From Sphingomonas nostoxanthinifaciens (lineage in GTDB: Bacteria; Pseudomonadota; Alphaproteobacteria; Sphingomonadales; Sphingomonadaceae): a stretch of DNA of 64,000 bases. Location: the NCBI RefSeq assembly GCF_019930585.1, contig NZ_CP082839.1, positions 3,344,001 through 3,408,000 on the forward strand, written 5' to 3'. Each line of letters begins with the position of its first letter. Within the stretch, counting starts at the first letter, position 1. Shown here one piece after another: positions 7,707 to 17,877 of this stretch. The notes below the pieces were generated by a model, which was given only the letters and a program-made list of their open reading frames with translations, did no database searches and was not told where the DNA came from. The translations under genes were made by a program, and so were the position numbers.

Positions 7707-9412
7707 TGCCGAGACCTTGTGGGCCAGTGCTGATCTGCGCTCCCGAGGGCCGCGATGCAGCCGTCATCGCGGAGATTTTGCAAAACGTTGAAATCGAAAC
7801 CGCGATCGCTAGCAACGCGGCCGAGTTCCAGGTCACGCTGGACAGCGCGGGAGTCGCCATCGTCGCGTGCGAAGTTCTCGATGAGCCCATGGCCTCGGCA
7901 GTGGAAACGTGGGTTCAGGCGCAGCCGGGCTGGTCGGACTTGCCCATCATCGTCCTGATGGATCGTCCGGAGAATGGTCTGCCGCCCGGCGACGGACCGA
8001 CCGCTTACCCGGGTTTGGGCAACGTCACGCTGATCGAGAAGCCGTGCTTCGCCCGAACTTTGATCAGCGCCGCGCGGTCCGCGCTCCGCGCGCGCCAGCG
8101 CCAGTTGCAGCTGGCAGCCGAGTTGGACGAACGACACCGGACGCAAACGGCGCTTCAAGAAAGCGAGCACCGCTTTCGAAGCGAACTGGAGGAGCTCGTG
8201 CGGTTACGCACAGCTGCTCTCGAGGCGGAGACGGCCGAACGCGAGCAGGCTCAGGAAGCTCTACGCCAATCGCAAAAGATGGAAGCCGTCGGCCAGTTGA
8301 CGGGTGGCATTGCCCACGACTTCAATAACCTTCTCGCTGGGATCAGCGGGAGCCTCGAACTTCTCGACATTCGCCTCCGCCAGGGGCGGATATCCGATAT
8401 CGAGCGCTATGTTCGAACGGCACAGGAGGCGACCCGGCGCGCCGCGTCGCTGACCCATCGGCTCCTGGCATTTTCGCGTCGGCAAACGCTCGATCCCAAG
8501 GTCGTTGATCCGAACAAGCTTATCGCCGGCCTCGAAGATTTATTGAGGCGCTCGGTCGGCCCGGACTTCGAAATCGAGGTCGTGCAGGCTGGCGGCCTGT
8601 GGCGCGCCAAGCTCGACCCGTCGCAGCTGGAAAATGCGCTTCTGAACCTTTGCATCAATGCTCGCGATGCCATGGCGCCGTCCGGCGGACGCATCACCAT
8701 CGAGACCGCTAATAGATGGCTCGATGATCGAACTGGCAAAGAGCGGGATCTCCCGGCGGGGCAGTATGTTTCGCTGTGTGTTACCGACACCGGCTCCGGG
8801 ATGAGCGCCGATATCGTCGAGAAGGTGTTCGATCCGTTCTTCACGACCAAGCCGTTGGGTCAGGGAACGGGCCTCGGCCTTTCGATGGTCTACGGGTTCG
8901 TCAGGCAATCGGGCGGGCAGGTCCGGATTTATTCGGAGGTCGGCCAAGGCACGACGGTTTGCCTTTATCTGCCCCGGTTCAGCGGCACGGAAACCGAAGA
9001 CGAAATGCCCGACGTGGCATCGATCGATGGCGGAGCCGGCGAGACCGTACTGGTTATCGATGACGAGCCCGCCATCCGTATGCTCGTGGCCGAGGTGTTG
9101 GAAGACAATGGTTATCAGGTTCTGACGGCCGAAGACGGCTCAGCTGGATTGAAGGTCCTTCAGTCCGACGTTCGCATCGACCTTCTGGTGACCGACGTCG
9201 GTTTGCCAGGCGGCCTCAATGGACGGCAGGTGGCCGATGCCGCGCGGGAGACCCGACCCGACCTGCGCGTCTTGTTCATCACCGGGTACGCGGAGAACGC
9301 CGTCGTCGGCAACGGTCACCTTGCTGAGGGGATGTCGGTGATCACCAAGCCCTTTGCGATGACCGACATGGCAAATAAGGTCCGCGAATTGATTGATTCA
9401 AATCCGTCCTGA
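7706..9412 (+). CDS. Hybrid histidine kinase with N-terminal degenerate receiver (KaiC partner, first copy)
   Basis: A 568-residue soluble protein. Residues 1-125 form a receiver-like domain without the phospho-acceptor Asp, 130-190 a coiled coil, then HisKA with His204 in GGIAHDFNN, HATPase with [10 protein letters not shown] and [12 protein letters not shown], and a C-terminal receiver with VLVIDDEP and phospho-Asp in [10 protein letters not shown]. There are no membrane segments, so it senses a cytoplasmic signal, plausibly through the coupled KaiC-like ATPase. The final receiver may retain the phosphate or pass it on. No transcription factor is adjacent. Confidence 0.9.
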   Translation: MPRPCGPVLICAPEGRDAAVIAEILQNVEIETAIASNAAEFQVTLDSAGVAIVACEVLDEPMASAVETWVQAQPGWSDLPIIVLMDRPENGLPPGDGPTAYPGLGNVTLIEKPCFARTLISAARSALRARQRQLQLAAELDERHRTQTALQESEHRFRSELEELVRLRTAALEAETAEREQAQEALRQSQKMEAVGQLTGGIAHDFNNLLAGISGSLELLDIRLRQGRISDIERYVRTAQEATRRAASLTHRLLAFSRRQTLDPKVVDPNKLIAGLEDLLRRSVGPDFEIEVVQAGGLWRAKLDPSQLENALLNLCINARDAMAPSGGRITIETANRWLDDRTGKERDLPAGQYVSLCVTDTGSGMSADIVEKVFDPFFTTKPLGQGTGLGLSMVYGFVRQSGGQVRIYSEVGQGTTVCLYLPRFSGTETEDEMPDVASIDGGAGETVLVIDDEPAIRMLVAEVLEDNGYQVLTAEDGSAGLKVLQSDVRIDLLVTDVGLPGGLNGRQVADAARETRPDLRVLFITGYAENAVVGNGHLAEGMSVITKPFAMTDMANKVRELIDSNPS

Positions 9413-9511
9413 GAAGCTCGGGTCGATGCGTCTTGCCGGGACCACGTCGGTTTGTTTTCTCTTCAATGTGATAGCCGTGAACGCTGCAATCACGCAGGGC
9501 TGGGGCCACGC

Positions 9512-10816
9512 TTATTGACCCAACACAAAGGATCTCGCGAGGCTACCAAGCTGCGTGGTTATGTTCTGCGACAAATGGCCAGCGAGCTTGAGGCTTCCGT
9601 CCGCCAGGCCCGCTAGTCGCTCCCTGATGATCGTTTGCTCCACGATCCCGCCCAACAGCGGCTCGACTCCGCGCAACATCGTGAAAGTCATGCCAGCGTT
9701 CAGCCCGGGATGGCTTGCTCCCGCCGGGCATTTTGCCAGAGCACCGGCGGCAGCAGCGAGGGCATGCATCAGCGTGAAGGACACGCCCAGCAACGCACTG
9801 CGATCATCCCGCGCGCTCGATCCGGTTCGGCCAAAGCATTGCGTGAGGGTTCGCAGAAGCAAGCCGTAGGTCGCACAGGCGAAATCGAGCAGCGGTATCG
9901 CCGCGGGATCGTCGATCAAACATGCAGCGCTCCCCTCCGGAGGGCAGCGGAGAACCGGATCGTCTACGACCGACCAAGCCGGCGCGAAGGCTGAGTCGAC
10001 CGCCATAAGCTCGTGAAGCTCTGACTTGATTGCGACAAAGGACCTGTAATGCGAGTCCTCCCGATCGGACGGGGAACCCTCGCCCTGCTCGACGACAAGA
10101 TCGATACCGCGCATCGCCGTGGCGACGTCGCCGATTACGTCTACGCCTTCCATCTCGATGTCATCCGCGCCGAGCTGGCCCGCGGTTCCGCTGAGAAAAA
10201 GCCCCTGCTCGGTGAGCGACCCAGCAAGCGCGCGGATATTCGCGCGAATGGCGTCGTAGAGGTGGCCGATGGTGGCGTAGTCTTGGGGCGCCGGCATCAG
10301 CCCCACCCTTGCCTGCGATCGGCAGTAGGCTTCCTCGACGAATGCGTCTGCATCCTCGCCTTCGACGCCCTGCGGACGCTCCAGGAAAATGAAATGGTCG
10401 AGCGTCTGCTCACAAAAACCGCTGAGGCGAACGACCACTGCCGCTGGAAAATAACCGGGGGACACGGGGAAGTTCGGTCGCGCGAAGTGTGGGCGCCCGC
10501 CGACAGCCATGGTGAGATTGGCGACGATCAGCAGGTGTCCCATTTCTTCGATCGCCACGTCCATGATCGACTTCCGCCAGCGTTCGACGGCATCCGCCTG
10601 CTCTGTAGTAAGGCCTTCATCACCACACCCCTTGAGGCTGAAGGCGGCATAGAGGTAGCTGCACATCAACGTGTGCTCGATTTCAGCGGCTTCCGCGAGC
10701 AAATGGAGTAGCTGCTCGCGTGAGCCCGTGATTATTTCCGGCTCCGCCTCAGCGTTGGACCCGCTTGGATCGCTCGTGAGTCTCAAGCCGCGCGATCCAA
10801 AGCGTAGCGACGGCAA
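9512..10816 (-). CDS. Ferritin-like domain protein (VioB/iminophenylpyruvate-synthase-type N-domain)
   Basis: A 434-residue protein with the long ferritin-like helices EIEHTLMCSYLYAAFSLK and AIEEMGHLLIVANL, which carry the ExxH metal ligands. The start is a TTG at 10816 overlapping the previous gene by 34 bases; no better in-frame start exists before the domain. Similar large ferritin-like proteins form the N-terminal part of VioB-type enzymes and also occur alone. It is probably a di-iron or structural stress protein. Neighbours (DUF2252, YciF-like, catalase) support an oxidative-stress context. Confidence 0.75.
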   Translation of the reverse strand: MPSLRFGSRGLRLTSDPSGSNAEAEPEIITGSREQLLHLLAEAAEIEHTLMCSYLYAAFSLKGCGDEGLTTEQADAVERWRKSIMDVAIEEMGHLLIVANLTMAVGGRPHFARPNFPVSPGYFPAAVVVRLSGFCEQTLDHFIFLERPQGVEGEDADAFVEEAYCRSQARVGLMPAPQDYATIGHLYDAIRANIRALAGSLTEQGLFLSGTAGQLGADDIEMEGVDVIGDVATAMRGIDLVVEQGEGSPSDREDSHYRSFVAIKSELHELMAVDSAFAPAWSVVDDPVLRCPPEGSAACLIDDPAAIPLLDFACATYGLLLRTLTQCFGRTGSSARDDRSALLGVSFTLMHALAAAAGALAKCPAGASHPGLNAGMTFTMLRGVEPLLGGIVEQTIIRERLAGLADGSLKLAGHLSQNITTQLGSLARSFVLGQ

Positions 10817-11982
10817 TGCTCAAGGTATCCAGCCTCGTGCGAACCGGACAGATCGACCACCGATTGCCACAGCCATGAGGGAGCCTCGATTCCGCTGCGG
10901 CGATGGTCGAGAAGGCTTCGGCGCCAGGCCGTGCGGGTCGCGGCGTCCATCTGGCGCGCATGGGCTTTGCCGACGACATAGGAGAGATAGCGCGCCGCCT
11001 TCACAGCCTGACCCTCGGTAAACTGGTCGACTTCGAGCTTCAGATCCTGCGGCGCGAGTTCACGGATGAACACTGATTTGCCGAGTAGCTTCGCTGCCAT
11101 CATCCGCTCGCCAAGGTAGGGCGAGAGCGCGCGAGCGCCTGTCACGACGCGCTCCGCAGGATCCCTGGGCATGTCCGCGCCGTCCGCGATTGGAGCTGCC
11201 GGTGCGGTTGCCTCCTTCAGGTCGATGAGCGCGAAATCCTCGCGCCCCTTCGCGCCACGAATGGCGATAATTCCGGCGTAGCGCAGCAGACCGAGCGAGC
11301 TGCAACCCTTCATCCAATAAGCAGCGTCGACCAGCCGCAAGTCGCGATCGAGATCCTTGCCATCCAGCGATAGGATCGATTGCTTGATCTCTGGGTCCTT
11401 GAACAGGCTTTGGAGCGCCTCGCGCTCTTCTGGATCGAGCGCCCAAAACTTCTTGCCGAGCGGGATCGTCGGTTCTGCGTCGTCAATTCGCTCGCGCGCC
11501 AGATGGCGCCAGCGCCGCCCCACGGATTGCCGCTTCACGGTTCTTACCACGTCTGGTTCGGGCCCTGGATCGCCTTCATCACGCTCAGCAAGCGCATGCT
11601 CATATCCGTCGACCATCTCTTCGATCATCCGCGCGGTCGTGACGCCGGGCAAGTCCGATCCGCGCGCGGCTGTAGCCAGGGAAAGCCCCAGGCGAATGAG
11701 GTCGTGCGCGGGATTGCCGATCACAGTCTGATCCAGATCGCGTATCTGAATCTCGACGTTGCCGTTGCCGTCGCTGAGCGGTCCCAGGTTCCCAAGATGA
11801 CAATCTCCGCAAATCCAGATTGCTGGACCTTTCGGCAGCCGCTGCGCAACGGGAGATGCTTCAAGCCATTCGTAGAATTTGACGGTGTTGCCACGCACAT
11901 AGGCGTGCGTCGAACGCGCCATTTTGAGCGTGCGTGCGGCATCAAGTTCCGCTTTGCGATTGCGAATTTGCTCGTTGGGCAC
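10783..11982 (-). CDS. DUF2252 family protein
   Basis: A protein of about 399 residues. It has the kinase-like-fold signature of DUF2252: ARSTHAYVRGNTVKFYEWL, IWICGDCHLGNLGP, IQIRDLDQTVIGNPAHDLIR and the C-terminal VVGKAHARQMD. The GTG at 11982 is chosen because GAGG lies 7 to 10 bases upstream; an in-frame start at 12063 would add a low-complexity stretch. The GDxHxxN and DxD motifs suggest a phosphotransferase-like fold, but no substrate is known. The gene overlaps the ferritin-like gene and lies 86 bases after the YciF-like gene. Confidence 0.82.
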   Translation of the reverse strand: MPNEQIRNRKAELDAARTLKMARSTHAYVRGNTVKFYEWLEASPVAQRLPKGPAIWICGDCHLGNLGPLSDGNGNVEIQIRDLDQTVIGNPAHDLIRLGLSLATAARGSDLPGVTTARMIEEMVDGYEHALAERDEGDPGPEPDVVRTVKRQSVGRRWRHLARERIDDAEPTIPLGKKFWALDPEEREALQSLFKDPEIKQSILSLDGKDLDRDLRLVDAAYWMKGCSSLGLLRYAGIIAIRGAKGREDFALIDLKEATAPAAPIADGADMPRDPAERVVTGARALSPYLGERMMAAKLLGKSVFIRELAPQDLKLEVDQFTEGQAVKAARYLSYVVGKAHARQMDAATRTAWRRSLLDHRRSGIEAPSWLWQSVVDLSGSHEAGYLEHCRRYALDRAA

Positions 11983-12068
11983 TTTAGTCCTCGGGCCGAG
12001 TAGAGAGAGCGGACGGCAAGATTTCGTAGTCGGTAGTGCCCGCCGCCATGAGGCGGCGGACAAGACGA

Positions 12069-12572
12069 TCAGGCGTCTTCCGCCTGAAGGTTAACGCTCG
12101 TTTCGGCGAGCTTCGTCATAAATTCGTCGCCACCGTAGATTTCCTTGGTGGCATCGCGGAGCTTCTTGTTGTCATCCTTGAGACCAAGAGCCTTCGCATA
12201 GGCCGCAGCGGTACCGAAGCCAGCGATGCCGTAATGCGTCATACGCTGATATTGCGCGATGATGATGACGTCGAGCAGCGGACCCTTCTTCGGTCCTTCC
12301 TCCAGAACATGCTTGGATGCCTCGGTCACGAGACCCTCCATCCCCTTGCAGTGCTCCTTGGAAACCTTCTCGTCCTGTCCGGCGATAAGCTCCTTCAGCA
12401 CATCGGTATGTCTGGCGATGCCGGCCTGCGAATTGGTGAGCATCTCCTTCAAAGCCGGATCGCTTGCCTTCGGGGTGATCTTCTTGAGCGCGCGGCTCAT
12501 CTGGTCATTCGCGGACCAAAGGTCCTTCAGCTCGTCGGTGTAGATTTCCTGCATATCTTCGGGCGTGGACAT
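12069..12572 (-). CDS. YciE/YciF-type ferroxidase-like protein (DUF892)
   Basis: A 167-residue four-helix protein starting MSTPEDMQEIYTDELKDLWS. It has the DUF892 ferritin-like pattern: ELKDLWSANDQMSRALKKI, SQAGIARHTDVLKELI, and AQYQRMTHYGIAGFGTAAAY with conserved Glu/His positions. Family members bind a di-iron or manganese centre and are induced by osmotic and general stress. The ATG at 12572 is favoured over an upstream start at 12614 because of the conserved MSTPxD beginning. It probably shares a promoter with the DUF2252 and ferritin-like genes. Confidence 0.88.
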   Translation of the reverse strand: MSTPEDMQEIYTDELKDLWSANDQMSRALKKITPKASDPALKEMLTNSQAGIARHTDVLKELIAGQDEKVSKEHCKGMEGLVTEASKHVLEEGPKKGPLLDVIIIAQYQRMTHYGIAGFGTAAAYAKALGLKDDNKKLRDATKEIYGGDEFMTKLAETSVNLQAEDA

Positions 12573-12727
12573 GGATGTTCTTTCATGAGGGCAGGACGAC
12601 ATGTTGGGGAACATCGGCCCGCTTGGGAGCGCGCAACGCTAGCGAGCCTTCATCAAACGCGCACCGAGCCGCATCGGCACATGCCGTTCAAAATAAAGCG
12701 ATCGAGCAAAGTCTGCAGATGGTTGCG

Positions 12728-12967
12728 CTACGGCAGGATCTCCACGCAATCGCCATATCGCACAATGTGCATCTGTATGCCGCTGGCATCGCAAATCTCG
12801 ATGTAGTGACTGAGGCAGATCCGGCCGACGCTCTTGATTTCGTCGCTCATGAGGTGGCGCGCGTCGATAATTCCGGACGTCACGGCTGCATCAAGATTGG
12901 CATGCTCGACGCCAACTTCGTCTTCAACCTCAATGCTATTGTGAACGTGGAAGTAAAAGTGTGGCAT
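12728..12967 (-). CDS. DUF6894-like small protein
   Basis: A 79-residue protein starting MPHFYFHVHNSIEVEDEVGV, the common beginning of a small alphaproteobacterial family (MPRYFFHVxDG...DxEG). The middle has LDAAVTSGIIDARHLMSDEI. Function is unknown; members often sit among stress genes, as here between DUF892 and catalase. No ribosome binding site is obvious. The 292 bases upstream hold no convincing gene. Confidence 0.72.
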   Translation of the reverse strand: MPHFYFHVHNSIEVEDEVGVEHANLDAAVTSGIIDARHLMSDEIKSVGRICLSHYIEICDASGIQMHIVRYGDCVEILP

Positions 12968-13259
12968 ACGTTTCGCTCCGACCTAGGCGGGAGCGCATTG
13001 TCTCTCAGGCGCGGGCAGCCGAGGGTCTGGCCAGCGATAACGGTATACCGCGCGCCGGCCGGGCACGTTCCATTTCATGAGCAATGAATGAACCGCCGCG
13101 AATTGCGTCAAGCGAGGTCGCCTGGGCTGACAACGAGCCGCGGCTTGATGCCGCAGAGAGTGCGCTAATTGAAATGCCTCTGACGCCGTAGGGCTGGCTG
13201 GCCAGCAGGCCGAAGCGATGGTGCCGACCTCACCCAACAAGAGATCAGGCACCCGCTCA

Positions 13260-15443
13260 TCAGCTCTTTTTGATGGATGCCGCGTCGAGATCGACTGTCA
13301 TCTCGCGAGGCCAGAAGCGCAGCGCGCGGCAAGCAGCGACGAAGGCCTTGGCATCCGCCGGCTTGGCTAGCGGAAGGCAGCCGTCGTCCAGTTCGGGCGG
13401 AACCCGTGCTTCATCGAACAAAGGCTTGGCATTCGCGCCGACACCGATGAACTTGCAGTGCCCAAAGGCATCCGAGACGAAATCCTTCGATGCCCCGTCC
13501 TTAACCAGCATCTGTACGCCGTCAGCCGATGGCAGCACGGCGACGGCATCGAACAGCACCGACGGGCCGCCGTCGATCTTCTGCTTGGCCGCTACCGCCA
13601 TGCCGTCGTCGAGTGTAACACCCCCGATCTTCGGCGCGACGACCTCCCAGACCGCGCCCTCGGCATCGAGCACGTCGGTCAGCGCGGTGAACAGCGCCGC
13701 TTCCGAACCGTCGGTCAGAAAGATGCCCATCTTACGGCCCTTGAAGCTGTCCGGGCCATTGCCGAGAATGCTGAGCGCCGGGGACGGTGGCAGGTCGAGC
13801 GTAGGTCTGGTTGCCTTGGCCGCATCGGGCAGCGCCATGCCGAGCCCGTCCGCGACGGTAGCCGCGAGATCGTCATGGACGTTGCGCAGGTGCGAAACGG
13901 CGCGCGCGCGGATGTCGACCCGCTCCACCTTCGACAGCTCGAACACCAGCGCATCGCCGATATGCTTCTGCTCGATCGGCTGCTGACTGACGAAAAATTG
14001 GCGTGCTTGGCTATAGTGATCGGAGAAGGTCTCCGATCGGATACGCTGCTTGTTCCCTTGCGTCTCCGCCGGGAAGCTGACGAAGCCCGCCTCGGGATTC
14101 TCGCGCGGTCCTCCCTCGGCGCCCCAGCTATTGGGCTCGTAGTTGACGCGCCCGATGGGGTTGCGCATCGCCATGTGCCCGTCCTGTTGGAAATTCATCA
14201 CCGGGCAGCGTGGTGCGTTCACGGGAATGTGCGTGAAGTTCGGCCCGCCCAGACGCTTCAGCTGCGTATCGAGGTAGGAGAAGTTCCGGCCGTGCAGCAG
14301 CGGATCGTCGGAGAAGTCGACGCCCGGCGGCACGTTCGCGGTGCAGAAGGCGACCTGCTCGGTGCTTGCAAAGAAATTGTCGACGTTGCGGTTGAGCGTC
14401 ATCGTGCCGATGATCCGAACCGGGATGTCTTCCTCAGGTATCAGCTTGGTCGCATCGAGATGATCGAAGGGCAGCTTGTCCGCAGTCTCCTGATCAAACA
14501 GCTGAACGCCCAAATCCCATTGCGGGAAATCGCCACTCTCGATCGCCTGCCACAGATCGCGGCGGTGGAAATCGGGGTCGGCGCCGTTGATCTTGACCGC
14601 CTCGTTCCACGCCACCGACTGCAGGCCCTGGCGCGGCTTCCAGTGGAATTTGACGAAGGTCGATTTGCCCTCCGCATTGACCAGACGGAAGCTATGGACG
14701 CCGAAGCCCTCGATCGTGCGGAACGAGCGCGGGATCGCGCGATCGGACATGATCCACATGATCATGTGCCACGCCTCGGGCGAGAGGCTGGCGAAGTCCC
14801 AGAAGTTATCGTGGGCGGTTTGCGCCTGGGGAAAGCCGCGATCGGGCTCATCCTTCACCGCATGGACGAGGTCTGGGAACTTGATCGCGTCCTGGATGAA
14901 GAAGACCGGGATGTTGTTGCCGACGATGTCCCAATTGCCCTGCTTGGTGTAGAGCTTCACCGAAAATCCGCGCACGTCGCGCGCAAGATCGGATGAGCCC
15001 TTGTTGCCGGCGACGGTGGAGAAGCGGACGAACACCTCGGTTTGCTGGCCGACGGTGCTCAGCACGTCGGCGCGGGTGTATTCTGCTAAGCTGTCAGTAA
15101 GTTCGAACACGCCATGCGCGCCGTAACCGCGCGCATGCACGACGCGTTCAGGGATGCGTTCATGATCGAAGTGGAATATCTTTTCGCGGAGAATGAAGTC
15201 TTCCAGCAAGGTCGGACCGCGCGGACCGGCCTTGAGGCTGTTCTGGGCATCCGCGACTGGAACGCCTTGCTGCGTCGTCATCGTCAGCGCCGCATCGGCC
15301 GTGCTCTGATGTGTTTCGCCGCCAGAACCCTGCGGTTCTGCGAAGCTTGTAGGGAGATCGCTGCCAGGCGGAAGCGGCGGCACCTTGATCGGCGACTCGC
15401 CCTTTAACTTCCCAGAATTCGCTTTAGTGCTGCTCTTCGCCAC
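13260..15443 (-). CDS. katE: Large-subunit catalase (KatE/HPII type)
   Basis: A 727-residue monofunctional haem catalase. The catalytic His is in [12 protein letters not shown] (His103), the distal Asn in [20 protein letters not shown], and the proximal haem Tyr in [17 protein letters not shown]. The C-terminal 150 residues form the flavodoxin/DJ-1-like domain typical of the large-subunit clade ([19 protein letters not shown]). It disproportionates hydrogen peroxide in the cytoplasm. The gene is alone in its transcript after an AT-rich upstream region in which I see no perfect EcfG site. It fits the neighbouring ferritin-like stress genes. Confidence 0.95.
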   Translation of the reverse strand: MAKSSTKANSGKLKGESPIKVPPLPPGSDLPTSFAEPQGSGGETHQSTADAALTMTTQQGVPVADAQNSLKAGPRGPTLLEDFILREKIFHFDHERIPERVVHARGYGAHGVFELTDSLAEYTRADVLSTVGQQTEVFVRFSTVAGNKGSSDLARDVRGFSVKLYTKQGNWDIVGNNIPVFFIQDAIKFPDLVHAVKDEPDRGFPQAQTAHDNFWDFASLSPEAWHMIMWIMSDRAIPRSFRTIEGFGVHSFRLVNAEGKSTFVKFHWKPRQGLQSVAWNEAVKINGADPDFHRRDLWQAIESGDFPQWDLGVQLFDQETADKLPFDHLDATKLIPEEDIPVRIIGTMTLNRNVDNFFASTEQVAFCTANVPPGVDFSDDPLLHGRNFSYLDTQLKRLGGPNFTHIPVNAPRCPVMNFQQDGHMAMRNPIGRVNYEPNSWGAEGGPRENPEAGFVSFPAETQGNKQRIRSETFSDHYSQARQFFVSQQPIEQKHIGDALVFELSKVERVDIRARAVSHLRNVHDDLAATVADGLGMALPDAAKATRPTLDLPPSPALSILGNGPDSFKGRKMGIFLTDGSEAALFTALTDVLDAEGAVWEVVAPKIGGVTLDDGMAVAAKQKIDGGPSVLFDAVAVLPSADGVQMLVKDGASKDFVSDAFGHCKFIGVGANAKPLFDEARVPPELDDGCLPLAKPADAKAFVAACRALRFWPREMTVDLDAASIKKS

Positions 15444-15898
15444 GCGTCATTCTCCATTTGCTGCAGAGATGGACGACTGAGCCAGCCACCCCCAGCGATT
15501 TATATTTTAAGGGTTACGGAACAACTAGGCGTCAGTGCTAAATGAAGAATGGAATTCGTCTTATTGATACATATCAATTTCTTTTGAGCCTATTTGCACT
15601 ATTGAGGTCTGCTGCGTATCAAGGCCTTACGTGGCACAAAGATTTTTGGCACAGCTTTACCGAGTTGCCAGCGCGCACCGGCTTTTCCCAATTTGGCGCT
15701 AGCCAACCATTTCGATGGCCGAGCGTTAGTACCCCAAGAATTCACCTGACGATCTACCACATAGGCCACCGAATTTCCGCAGGGATCCAGACCGATTGAA
15801 CTCGCCAAAACGAGCGGGAATCTTCCCGGCGAGGCAGCTCGATACTTCCACCTCCGCCTCGTGTGGCGGAAACCGTCCACTCCGCAAGGTGAAAGTCA
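15444..15898. other. AT-richer divergent intergenic region
   Basis: About 455 bases between the catalase and glycosyltransferase starts. It is lower in GC than its surroundings around 15500-15610 and must hold the divergent promoters. A frame at 15542-15799 has no family resemblance and no ribosome binding site, and I do not call it a gene. Confidence 0.5.
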
Positions 15899-16906
15899 CT
15901 GCAACAGATCGCCATTTGCGTTCCCGCTCGTAATGAAGCTGACGAGCTGCCGAACCTGTTCGGAGCTTTGGAGCTGCTCGAGACCACGCGGCACCAAAAA
16001 ATAACGATTTGCTTGCTCCTCGACGCCTGTACCGACGACAGCGTCGCACTAGCCGCAAGCTATCGGGCGCGATCCCGTCATCAAATCGACATCGCCGACG
16101 CGATCTCGGTGAACGCTAACGCCGGACGCGCGCGCCATCGTGCGATGGCAATGGGCCAGGCCGCCTTGTCGGCCCGCGATGGCTTGCTTTTGACTACCGA
16201 CTCAGACACGGCGCCCGCGAGAGATTGGTTGCGCGTAATGGTCTCGGCGCTCGCAGGGTCAGACGTCGTCGCAGGCCGCATCAAACGGCAAAGTGTGCGG
16301 CCGAGCCAGCTGCAAGATCGCCTCGAATTTTATTACGACGAGCTGTTTGCCCTGCGCCGCCGACTCGACCCGGTATCCTGGGAGGCAAATCGCACACACC
16401 ATTTCTGCGGCGGCGCCAACCTGGGGATACGTCTTCGAGCCTATGAAATGCTTGGAGGCTTCACCCCTGTGCCAAGCGGTGAAGATGCCAAGCTCGTCGA
16501 TGATGCGTCCCGCGCCGGGCTGCGCGTCCGACGCGATGCGGCCAGCGTGGTTTATACCTCGGACCGGCGTGAAGGTCGGGCGACCGGCGGACTCGCTTCG
16601 GCGCTACGCGAGCTTGATGAGGGAGCTGCGGCGAACATCGAGGTGACGCACCCAGCCGATGCGGCGTGGCAATATGCGATGCAGGCCATTGCTCGGGCGG
16701 CCTATGATGACGAGAGGCCAGCATCGCTTGAGGCTGCTCTCGGCTTCACACGAGATCATGTGCGCGGCGTGCGGCGAGATTGTCCGAATGCGGAAGCGTT
16801 CGCGATGCGCATCGTGCCGGAAGCCCCGGCTGGCATGCGCAGCGTGTCGTTGCCTACAGCCGAGGTCGAACTGGCGCGAATTATTGGATTGCGAGAAGCG
16901 GCATGA
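15899..16906 (+). CDS. Family 2 glycosyltransferase, first gene of a Nod-like operon
   Basis: A GT-A fold transferase of about 335 residues. The N-terminal strand QQIAICVPARNEADELPNLF continues with the nucleotide-sugar motif LLTTDSDTAP (DxD-like) and acceptor-region HHFCGGANLGIR and GEDAKLVDD. No ATG precedes this strand; the best start is CTG at 15899, with AAGGTG ending 7 bases upstream. A GTG in another frame at 15889 would need a one-base shift, so an N-terminal frameshift is the alternative. It overlaps the next gene by ATGA. The substrate is unknown; it probably transfers a sugar onto a cytoplasmic or membrane acceptor. Confidence 0.82.
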   Translation: MQQIAICVPARNEADELPNLFGALELLETTRHQKITICLLLDACTDDSVALAASYRARSRHQIDIADAISVNANAGRARHRAMAMGQAALSARDGLLLTTDSDTAPARDWLRVMVSALAGSDVVAGRIKRQSVRPSQLQDRLEFYYDELFALRRRLDPVSWEANRTHHFCGGANLGIRLRAYEMLGGFTPVPSGEDAKLVDDASRAGLRVRRDAASVVYTSDRREGRATGGLASALRELDEGAAANIEVTHPADAAWQYAMQAIARAAYDDERPASLEAALGFTRDHVRGVRRDCPNAEAFAMRIVPEAPAGMRSVSLPTAEVELARIIGLREAA

Positions 16907-17877
16907 TCGACTTGCGCGCTGCCATCGTCGAACGGGGCGCGCAACTTGCATCTGCGAAAGACCCGACCAGCCCCGGTGACCTGCTGTCGCTGCTCCGTCT
17001 GCTCTATGAGACGGGGCGGGAGGATCTTCCGCTTGGTAGCCTTTTTGAGGGCCACGTCGATGCAGTTCAGATCGTCACCCGTTATGGGACGCAGGCGCAG
17101 CGAAACACGCTAAGCAAAGCCCTAGCTTCGCATAGCGCGTTAGGTGTCTGGAACGCGGAGTTGTCGGGTGAACCTCTGCTGCTGAGAAATGGGCAACTGA
17201 CCGGTGGTAAGAGTTTTGCTTCCGGCGCAGGGATCCTGTCACATGCGCTCGTCACCGCTGAACACGAGGGAGGGCGCCAGCTGATCCTGCTCGATCTGGC
17301 TAAGGCCCCGCCGGTGATCGATCGCACCTTCTGGCGGGTCGTCGGTATGCAAAGATCGGAAACGCATATCGTCCGCTGGCAAGACGTTTCGGTATCGCCC
17401 GACGCTTTGATCGGGATGCCTGGCGATTATGTCCGGGAACCTTGGTTCAGTGGAGGTGCGCTCCGTTTCACGGCTGTTCAGGCCGGCGGCATCGCCGCGC
17501 TTCTTGACGGTACCCGCGATCATCTCACCGCCGTGGGTCGATCCGGGGACCCGCATCAGTCCGGTCGGCTGGCGGCGCTGTTTGCACTCGCGCAGGCCGC
17601 CTCCAGCGCAGTACGGGCAGCAGCATCGGCTTGGTTCCTGAGCGAGACAACGAGGTTGCCAATGGTCGCGGCCGCCCGCGATGCGGTCTACCAAGCCGGA
17701 GGGGAGGCGTTGCGGATCGCCCAGGAGGCGGTAGGTGCTCAAGCGCTGTTCGTCGACCACCCGCTATCGGCAACGATAGCCGATCTTTCCATGTATCTGC
17801 GCCAGCCCGCGCCCGATATGCAGCGCATGAACGTTGGGGCGGCGGTTGCCGCAGGAACGCTAAGGGCTGCTCTTTGA
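16903..17877 (+). CDS. Acyl-CoA dehydrogenase-like protein
   Basis: A 324-residue protein, shorter than classical acyl-CoA dehydrogenases (about 380). It has the middle-domain pattern LGVWNAELSGEPL, SFASGAGILSHALV and FWRVVGMQRSETHIV, and a C-terminal helical domain (FALAQAASSAVRAAASAWFL, AVYQAGGEALRIAQEAVGAQ). The usual catalytic Glu position is not clear. The start ATG overlaps the glycosyltransferase stop, and the stop overlaps the deacetylase start by TTGA. It may act on an acyl or amine group of the operon's product rather than in fatty-acid breakdown. Confidence 0.8.
   Translation: MIDLRAAIVERGAQLASAKDPTSPGDLLSLLRLLYETGREDLPLGSLFEGHVDAVQIVTRYGTQAQRNTLSKALASHSALGVWNAELSGEPLLLRNGQLTGGKSFASGAGILSHALVTAEHEGGRQLILLDLAKAPPVIDRTFWRVVGMQRSETHIVRWQDVSVSPDALIGMPGDYVREPWFSGGALRFTAVQAGGIAALLDGTRDHLTAVGRSGDPHQSGRLAALFALAQAASSAVRAAASAWFLSETTRLPMVAAARDAVYQAGGEALRIAQEAVGAQALFVDHPLSATIADLSMYLRQPAPDMQRMNVGAAVAAGTLRAAL

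Noticed and set aside
12983-13252. An 89-residue minus-strand frame between catalase and DUF6894
   Set aside because: Low-complexity composition with no motif and no ribosome site; better read as intergenic.
13458-14996. A 512-codon plus-strand frame
   Set aside because: It lies entirely antisense to the catalase gene, which has all catalytic residues; long antisense frames are common at this GC.
15542-15799. An 85-residue plus-strand frame upstream of the glycosyltransferase
   Set aside because: No ribosome binding site or family resemblance; it sits in an AT-richer promoter region.
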